A stretch of 64,000 bases of DNA, taken from NCBI GenBank assembly GCA_016169945.1, contig JADLSH010000393.1, positions 11,135,501 through 11,199,500 on the forward strand, given 5' to 3'. Under the pieces are notes generated by a model. It did not search any database. It was not told the DNA's origin and was given only the letters and a program-made list of their open reading frames with translations. The translations under genes and the position numbers were made by a program. The DNA is from Trachythela sp. YZ-2020. Lineage: Eukaryota; Cnidaria; Anthozoa; Malacalcyonacea; Clavulariidae. Numbering within the stretch: position 1 is the first letter of the stretch; each line of letters begins with the position of its first letter. Shown here in pieces: positions 56,700 to 64,000 of the stretch.

Positions 56700-57555
56700 G
56701 TTTCTTATTAGGTCTTAAATAATGTAACTGATTATTCTATATCTTAATTAATTAAAATTGGGCGATATTAAGTTTTAAATAAATACGCATTGTTATTTTA
56801 CTTTCCGACTTCTGTTTTCTTTTTCGGCCCCAGGCCCCAACATGAAAAGAGCCTCCAGCGAAATTGCAACACGTTCACGAACTAAATGTTGTCGGCGAAT
56901 ACAGCCGTTATTTATCATTCAATCCGTAATGCTTTACTGTCGTTCCAATTGAAGTGTTCCTCGAATATTGATTCGATACATTACCTCGCGCTGACCAATT
57001 CATTTGTTCAAGTTCCTCGAGATATTCATACACTTCCTGTGAAAGTTGACCAATCACAATCCGTATGTGATTTGATTACGATCAAACATCAACTGACCCA
57101 TGCATGCACTGCGAACAAACAATAAGTAAAATCAAAAATTCAAAAATCGGTTGTGTTTTCATCATTCATAACTGAAATTCTTCAAATGTTGTTTAAATGT
57201 GTTTAATTAAAAAACAAGAAAATTGAAAATTGAAATCAGAAAAAAGTCAGAAGATTGAAGATTTTTTTAGGTTTAGAAAACTGTTTAGAAGAACCAGAAG
57301 AAAAATGTTATGCGCAATCACGCGTTTTATCAAAACAAATAAACAAATATTCATTTTATTTTTAGAAACTATTTTTCAAACGTTGGTTTCCTAATCTATA
57401 TTTCAAAGGAAAATGTCACAAATCATTTGTTTATTTATATATTTTTCTTTTTCCCGTTTTTTTACAGTTAATAATGTGTATAGACACGTCATTTTATTAG
57501 TATTATATGTACATGAGTGAATTTTTTTTGCCGGAAATTATAATATAGACAAATA
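56700..57555. other. Intergenic AT-rich sequence
   Basis: No gene or element is recognised. The frame at 56886-57125 has no motif. Confidence 0.4.
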
Positions 57556-58014
57556 AATTATAAAGCGAAGAGTTTTTTTTTTTTTTCAAATTTTAAATTC
57601 TAAATTGTAAAAAAAACATTAAACTTAAATATATTAATTAATATTAATAATATATATTATTATTAAGTACAATATTATTTATTATTACATACAATTTAAT
57701 ATGTTTTATTTATGTACTTTTGACATTTTTTTTTATTATCGTTTTTATATATATTTATATCAATCATATATATAAAAGAATCATAGACAAAAATAGACTA
57801 TAAACTGCTTGTCTACGCTTACACTCATGGAAGAACTGGGGAACTTTTTTAAATATTTTTTTTAATTTTTTTTTTTTTTTTTAATTTTTTTTTATATTTT
57901 TTTAATTTTTTTTTTTTTTTTTTTTTTATTTTTTTTACCCTATATAGCTTTGTTTTTCTATTTCAATAAATTTTTTTTTTCACTTTTTTTTTTTTTTCAA
58001 TTTTTTTTTTTTTT

Positions 58015-58045
<31 letters not shown>

Positions 58046-58070
58046 CCCCTCAATTTTTTTTTTCTTTTCC
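57556..58070. repeat. T-rich low-complexity tract
   Basis: Long T runs (up to about 27) alternate with short A/C breaks, densest at 57840-58070. It may be assembly-sensitive. Confidence 0.85.
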
Positions 58071-60000
58071 CCCATCCCAAAACAAAATAAATTACATAAA
58101 TACATATTTAAATTTTAAAAAAATAAAAAAATACTATAATGTACTTTAAAATATATAAAATTTCTATATAATATATATATAGTTTTAAAAGTTTGTAGTA
58201 TACATATACAATTTTGAAAACTAGAAAAAACAATTTCAAAGAGAATTAATTACTATTAAATGAAAAAACTTTTAAAATTTGCCACTGTCATTAATATATA
58301 TAAAATATTATACAAAATTTGAATTTGCTACATATATTAATATTAAAATTAAAAAAATATTTATTGTAAAAAAAAAATATATAATAAAAATTAACAGGAA
58401 AAAATATATCTTGAAAAAACATAGAGAATGAATTTTCCTTTGAAATATAGTTTGTAAAAAACAAATGAATATATTTTATATTTGTTGAAGTAAAAACTTT
58501 GATCTTCATAATTTTCTAAACAGATTTTTGTTCAATTCTTTCATTCTTTCAGTTTTCAACAAACACTTTTTTTCTAAACCATTTTTTTTTACACATTTTA
58601 AGAATTTTTCAACTTTTTATAACACATTTTTTGGAATTAAACGTTTTCATGAACATGAAAAATAAATGAATTTTGAAGAAATTTTGGTTTTTGAATTTGA
58701 ATATTGTTTACTTCCTCTCCTTTTGAGGTCAATCTTTCTTCTTGTCAGTTGATATTCAACTGATTGAACAACATTTCAATTGATTTCAAGATTCAGTATG
58801 AATTGGTGAATATCTCAGAACATTGAACAAATGAAATCGAGGCGCGGTAACAAATGAAAATCAACGAGGAAGGAACAACAACGAATCAGTAATGCTTTCC
58901 ATGAAATAATAGATTTCCATAACAAACATGGCAAACTATATACATTCTTCATCCCCGATCATGCCGGGTCTGATATTGTAAAACTCTTCATAAAGCGGGG
59001 TAAATTTTTAAACTATAATAGAATAACTCTACAACGTCGCAATGGGATTTCAAGTTGTATACTACTTGATCAAAGAACACGAGATTTTTTGGTCAGCTAT
59101 TTTTAGATATCATTATAGTAATATGCCCAAACCATCCAAGTTTCGCTTCTTTCATTTTCTCGAAAGTCGACGACCGCTCACGTCTTGTGTAACGTTTTTA
59201 TTCCATTCGTCGTTGTGATGGATAATAATGAGCCAAACTAAGATGCCTCCTCGTGTAAACCAATTCAAGTAAACTGAGGTTTTGTACAGTTCTTCCAATG
59301 CAGGTTCTTATTACATCCATACATGTTGCTGCCTTTATTCTTAAAGATCGGACTTTCCATGCAGATTCCTTGAAATTAGTCGGTGTACGTCGTAGTCAAT
59401 CTATTTCCATGCACGTCACCAAACAATCAAACATCATTTGGACCCGCTTGATTTAACTGGCCTCATTGTTATGCATGTATAGCACATTCTACCTCCTGAT
59501 TGTTGGCAAACTCTCCAAGTCTCCCATCTCTTTCTAAAATTTACAAGTCTTTTTTACGGGTAACTTTATATATCTATGTCTCGAAATTACGTCACAATTC
59601 GTAATTGCTACTAAAATTCAAAATTTTCCGGGGGAGCATGCCCCCGAACTCCCCAAGCTATCCAAGACCCATAGAATGACTACGTAAACTGCGCAGTTAG
59701 GTTCAATCTCGCAACTGCTGCTCAAATAGATTCGGACACAACTTGAGCAAGATATTACAACATAGTTACAGCTTGTTCTATCTGTTGCTATGTATAACTT
59801 GAAAATATATTTACTCTTAAAATATTGCAAGATGTAGGGAGAACTAAGGTCTTCGGTTTTCTTATAAAAACTTAACCTTACAGTTTAATAATTATCAAGA
59901 AATGTGATAGCCGAGCCTTGAACTCTAATAAGTAGAGCTCCGCGTTACTGCGCGTTTATGTCTCAATTATATTCAACACTGATATCTAGTTTCCCTTTAG
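58071..60000. other. Intergenic sequence
   Basis: AT-rich with no supported gene. A GGGGGAGCATGCCCCCGAAC palindrome at 59629-59650 is the third example of a dispersed motif. Confidence 0.4.
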
Positions 60001-60345
60001 TTTCCCACAAATACAAACAAATACCCACGTATGGTACATTCGCATAGAGTATAGATGTTTTAGGGCGATGCTCCGTGCGATCTTCAAGTGTTGAAGACGC
60101 AATGTTTGTTGTTGGAAATATAATATCCCTCATATTACTTGTCGTCAGGAATGCGTCTCGCTGAATACTTATATCGAGTCTGTTCAAGCGTTTCCCACAA
60201 ATACAAATAAATACCCACGTATATGGTTCGCTCAAACTATTGTAGAGTACTGAGGTGTTTTAGAGCGATGCGCTTCACGATCGTTAAGTCTTGAAGGCGC
60301 AATGTTTGTTGTTGGAAATATAATACCCTCATATAGACCCTATGT
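60001..60345. repeat. 190-bp tandem duplication
   Basis: TTTCCCACAAATACAAA, CCCACGTAT, GTTTTAG-GCGATGC and GCGCAATGTTTGTTGTTGGA recur with a 190-base period (60001 and 60191). The copies are about 80-85 percent alike by eye. Confidence 0.8.
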
Positions 60346-60664
60346 CGTATATTTTACATAGTGCGTGACGAATATCGGCATGATTTGTACGTTTCTCGTT
60401 CGTATAATCGTATTGCACTTGCATTTATCTTATCGTTCCCTTAATGCGTTATTGATCTGGTTAAAACACAAGTACGTAACTCAAAATGCGCAAGTATTTT
60501 AAGATGCACACAAGAAAATTACATGCGTTTTGTCGGGTGACTTGGGTGACTTGGGTGACCGAGGAAGTGCAATTATGTTTGTGACACCCCCAAAAAGCCA
60601 GGACGACGACGAAGAAAACAGGCAGAGGCATATTAAACCTTGCCTCTGCCAGCCGTAGTAACTA

Positions 60665-60909
60665 CAGGGTGTATCAAAAAAACTGCAACCCGTTCAAATA
60701 AGATATTTTTAGAATTAGCATGATTCAGCACTAATTGATCCCAAGGGTGCGTAAACACAATATATAGCTATAGTGTACATCCCCAAACATAAAATTCCTT
60801 TCTATAGCTATATATTGTGTTTACGCACCCTTGGGACAATTAGTGCTGAATCATGCAAATTCTAAAAATATCTGATTTCAACGGGTTGCAGTTTTTTTTA
60901 TACACCCTG
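60665..60909. mobile_element. Palindromic Tc1/mariner-like MITE
   Basis: It is flanked by TA, starts CAGGGTGTATCAAAAAAACTGCAACCCG and ends with its inverse. The arms of about 105 bases pair almost completely, so a transcript would form one long hairpin. No coding content. Confidence 0.9.
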
Positions 60910-60911
60910 TA

Positions 60912-61342
60912 CAGGGTGTATCAAAAAAACTGCAAATACCATAATTTGTATGCACGAGATCATACATTAGAATTTCAATGGCTGTGCAAATAATTACGCT
61001 TCTGGGATTTGAAAATACGTTTCCCAGGGGTATCAAAACAAGCACACAAAGTGAATTAAACTTATGAGTTCGATTACGAATGGCTCAGTTTACGAATGAC
61101 TGCTGTCGAGTTTTGAGTTTGGGCGTACTTTAAAACAAGAAATACTCTTTGCTCTGTTGTTAGCTGAGCCATTCGTAATCGAACTAATTTTAATTCACTT
61201 TGTGTGCTTATTTTGATAGTACTGCACGTGGAAACGTATTTTCAAATCCCAGAAGCGTAATTATTTGCACAGCCATTGAAATTCTAATGTATGATCTCGT
61301 GCATACAAATTATGGTATTTGCAGTTTTTTTGATACACTCTG
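60912..61342. mobile_element. Second palindromic mariner-like MITE, abutting the first
   Basis: It shares the end CAGGGTGTATCAAAAAAACT and one TA (60910-60911) with the first element; the other TA is 61343-61344. The inner arm sequence is different (AATACCATAATTTGTATGCA). 431 bp. Confidence 0.9.
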
Positions 61343-61344
61343 TA

Positions 61345-61826
61345 TATACACCTCGTCCCAATGGGAATACTTGTCCCTAGTAGAGTCATGCTATTGTTGC
61401 TTTATTGTGTTTGCCCCGCCCTTGGCAAAATGGCGCCTATAATTACGAAATTGCCTATTGTTGAATAATACTCCTTCATGGGCAACTGTGGCATCACCAT
61501 GAGCAGATACATGTACGCTTAGCGTACCTATTTTTAGTACTGGCCGCCAGTGGCCGGCCGATGAAATGCAAAACGCCAAAAGTGACAAGTTTAAAAAACT
61601 TCTTTCATTACAAATAAAAGCATTATATACTTATAAAGCATTCCAAATCTATTTTACTATCATCACAATACTTACGTAACTATTTAACACAGAACGCAGT
61701 GACATGAATTTTAATACGCATGCGCTATTTGTTCTATTTTCTCTGCATCGGTATATTATTTATATATTACCACGGCATAGAAATATGACATTTAATGTTG
61801 AGAGACTCACTAGCGACCAGTAGTGA
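61345..61826. other. Intergenic sequence
   Basis: No gene or element supported. A GGCCGCCAGTGGCCGGCC palindrome-like patch lies at 61544-61561. Confidence 0.35.
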
Positions 61827-62506
61827 GGCGGTTAAGAGCGAAATTTAGCTGGAATTGTTCATTTTGTGATAAAAGCACCATATTTGCAGGAAGTATAGAC
61901 TTTGATATGACAATAACTTTTAGATATGGAGGCATCTGAAAAATTAAAGTCGCCGGCCTAAAATTTGGGTTCTTTTTCATTTTCCTCATTAAACTCCTAT
62001 ATTGTCGAAAAATATAAAATTGCAAGTTCACTTATAGCAAAAGTGATTACAGAATCAGAAAGCTTACAAAAAGTTATATTAAGACATGTAAGTGGTTACC
62101 ATGATTTTTCAAATCCTTCTTGAGTTACAAGCTCTTAAATACGCATTTTCAAGCTAGTACCCAGGCTTTTCGCGCGATTTCGTGGCATTTTTTCCATTTT
62201 GGAACAGCAATAACTCGAAATCGGTTGGGAAAATAAAGGTAACCGCTTAAGTGACCTATATATAGTTTTTTGCAAGCTTTGCATTGATGTAAGTCATTAT
62301 TGCTTTAAATGAACTTTAAATGAATTTCACGGTTTTACAAGTATAGGAGTTTAATGAGGAAAATGAAAAAGAACCCAAATTTTACGCCGGCGACTTTAAT
62401 TTTTCAGATGCCTCCATATCTAAAAGTTATTGTCATATTAAAGTCTATACTTCCTGCAAATATGGTGCTTTTATCACAAAATGAACAATTCTTACACTTA
62501 ACCGCC
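61827..62506. mobile_element. Foldback element with about 170-bp arms
   Basis: GGCGGTTAAG ... GAATTGTTCATTTTGTGATA and AAAGCACCATATTTGCAGGA (61827-62001) are repeated inverted at 62341-62506. The arms differ at a few sites, including the outermost 20 bases. No frame of interest. Confidence 0.8.
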
Positions 62507-62729
62507 AGACTACAGGGAGTTTAAAGATAAAGCAATTTTAATAATATTTGAATAGTAAAAAAGAGAGTGACCAATAAGCGGAAATTTGCCCGAGTGCATC
62601 ATTAACGCCATTAAGAGCTTATAGTAGACGTCAGAGACAATAAATTACTGTTAGGTAGATGTTAACTCCTCTGGTCATATTGACCATATGCAGACATATA
62701 TCGTAATTACGCGTGTATATAACTAAAAC

Positions 62730-63314
62730 GTGATGTTTACCGTGGCACTGTTTCTCTCTGTCGTATATTGTACAGTATTTATTACGTGTGTTTACGCTGA
62801 CGACAACGTAACACAACGTTGGTGCTTAAGAATTCAAGAACAGCTCTGTAAAGACGGCTCTATATATGAACAACGAGTTCCAAACACAACATCAATATTG
62901 GTTAATAGAGGAAGCGAAGTGATGATAAACGACAAAGATTTGAATCAAACTCTCCTATGTGATTACATTGCTGTATGTACGTCAGGCAACATATGGAGAT
63001 GTATTTACCAAGTGATAATCATCTCATCTGTGTTCATACTTAGCGTTCTTAGTAAGAAACTAGCGGGGAGTAAATCACATACTGTGGAGGTTTTCAAAAG
63101 AAGAAATAGATTCATTGAAGAGATCGAAGATATTAAACGATGGGGTCATTCAATGAGACCAAACGTTATTGTCGAACAAGACTGGAAAATAGATTGGACA
63201 TCAGACATATGGCTAGGTCGTGATAACGATGTTGAAACCTCGTCTACCGTATTAATTCATTATAAGAAAATACAAGTAAAGACTCTAGAAGACCAATCGT
63301 ATAATAAACACTAA
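62730..63314 (+). CDS. Unrecognised intronless type I membrane protein, 194 residues
   Basis: MMFTVALFLSVVYCTVFITC then VYADD looks like a signal peptide cut after Ala23. The ectodomain (24-90) has at least four cysteines (WCLRIQEQLC, LLCDYIAVC) and three N-glycosylation sequons (NVT, NTT, NQT). A membrane span (about 93-109, IYQVIIISSVFILSVL) is followed by a basic stop-transfer KK and an 85-residue charged cytoplasmic tail (RRNRFIEEIEDIKRWG). No homologous family is recognised. It is neither overlapped by a transposon nor interrupted, and its composition is unlike the surrounding AT-rich noise, so it is probably real. An AATAAA overlaps the stop region (about 63302). Confidence 0.6.
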   Translation: MMFTVALFLSVVYCTVFITCVYADDNVTQRWCLRIQEQLCKDGSIYEQRVPNTTSILVNRGSEVMINDKDLNQTLLCDYIAVCTSGNIWRCIYQVIIISSVFILSVLSKKLAGSKSHTVEVFKRRNRFIEEIEDIKRWGHSMRPNVIVEQDWKIDWTSDIWLGRDNDVETSSTVLIHYKKIQVKTLEDQSYNKH

Positions 63315-63640
63315 CATGGGTTACATATAGCAGCAAGCAATGTACCGGAAAATCGTGCTTAAATATCGGCGTGTTTGTACATAAAAATGAATGTATAAAA
63401 TTGTAAGTACATGCAACTCCCTAACTGATATTGTCGCTCAGACGTTTAAGTGAAAAACGCAACTCTTGAGTTATTAAATAATTACGACTATAATAGAATA
63501 TTGATTGTATTGAACATTGTGAACAATGCGCTGTTTATACAAGGAAAAATAGAAGGTGGGGAAACGCATTTATTTGTAAATAGATCTAAGTTATTTTTTC
63601 TATTATGTAGCTCGCTAATGAAATCATTCAACAATAAGAT

Positions 63641-63781
63641 GGGTAAACCTTGTTTACATAATTTGATACTTTGCCTGCCAAGAATATGCGCGGCGTATGC
63701 TTGCGTATTAGACTACAAAATAAGTTGCTCACGCATATCCTTGGCAGGCAAAATATCAAATTATGTAAACAAAGTTTACCC
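63641..63781. repeat. 50-bp inverted repeat with 41-base loop
   Basis: GGGTAAACCTTGTTTACATA ... TGCCTGCCAAGAATATGCG (63641-63690) pairs with 63732-63781 with about four mismatches. It may be a MITE without clear ends or a hairpin RNA source. The frame 63450-63827 that reads through it is not credible as a gene. Confidence 0.8.
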
Positions 63782-63899
63782 GTCTATTATAACGCGCCTT
63801 CCAACCGGTCATGCAGCTGAAAGATAACACTCAGAACACTTGAGTGCGTGGGCAATAATGTCACGAAATGTTCTAACGATCGTATATGCCTCTACTATA

Positions 63900-64000
63900 A
63901 GGCCCCGTTACACTATACCGGATCCGCATCGTCACGACATCAATTTCAGCCGTTTTACGGCATCCCTGACCCTAGGCTTTTGCCAGTTAGCTGATTTTGT
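63900..64000. mobile_element. Probable transposon end cut by the window edge
   Basis: GGCCCCGTTACACTATACCG and GATCCGCATCG resemble the termini of hAT-like MITEs found in many animal genomes. The other end is beyond the window. Confidence 0.35.

Noticed and set aside
63450..63827. 125-codon plus-strand frame near the right end
   Set aside because: Half of it is the 50-bp inverted repeat and its loop; a frame across a palindrome is not evidence of a gene.

Overview
The window is animal nuclear DNA. It is AT-rich and intron-rich, has AATAAA polyadenylation signals and GTAAGT-type splice donors, and is packed with decayed transposable elements. The host gene (a thrombospondin-N/VWC/TIL secreted protein) and the element mix (R2-like and CR1-like LINEs, an ISL2EU-type transposon, hammerhead-ribozyme repeats, many foldback MITEs) fit a marine invertebrate, most likely a cnidarian. 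That assignment is an inference, not a proof. There are no bacterial genes, CRISPR arrays or rRNA genes.

Region 1-12000 holds a candidate first exon on the minus strand (771-858) and a foldback element (1326-2189) with a tRNA-type SINE in its middle. It then holds a block of about 9.7 kb (2193-11877). The block is bounded by inverted sequences that carry type I hammerhead ribozymes pointing inwards, and it is filled by a 3.82-kb unit present twice in full plus partial copies. Each full unit contains a chain of short hairpins, a minisatellite and a short minus-strand reading frame. Five complete copies of the 44-nt hammerhead, identical to each other, lie in the first 21 kb. Two of them are 192 bp apart and define a retrozyme-like monomer.

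Region 12000-26000 is a transposon graveyard. It has a 4.84-kb ISL2EU-type DNA transposon with 270-bp terminal inverted repeats, an AT target duplication, a SAP/SWIM/YqaJ gene and a THAP-DDE transposase gene, both frameshifted. Next come a 2.5-kb foldback element with about 1-kb arms, a Tc1/mariner-like MITE, and several head-to-tail pieces of an R2-like LINE on the minus strand, one of them split by a hAT-type MITE.

Region 26179-56603 is one host gene on the plus strand. Ten exons joined in compatible phases give a 444-residue secreted protein: signal peptide, thrombospondin N-terminal/laminin-G-like domain (NELL-like in sequence), a linker, two VWC-like modules, a TIL module and a last VWC-like piece. 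Intron 1 is about 16.5 kb and intron 2 about 6.6 kb. Both are swollen by foldback elements, LINE copies and MITEs nested in one another, several with readable target duplications or an empty site elsewhere in the window.

Region 56604-64000 is intergenic: T-rich low-complexity DNA, a 190-bp tandem duplication, two abutting palindromic mariner-like MITEs, another foldback, then a small intronless gene for a single-pass membrane protein (62730-63314) that I do not recognise, and the edge of a further element at the window end.
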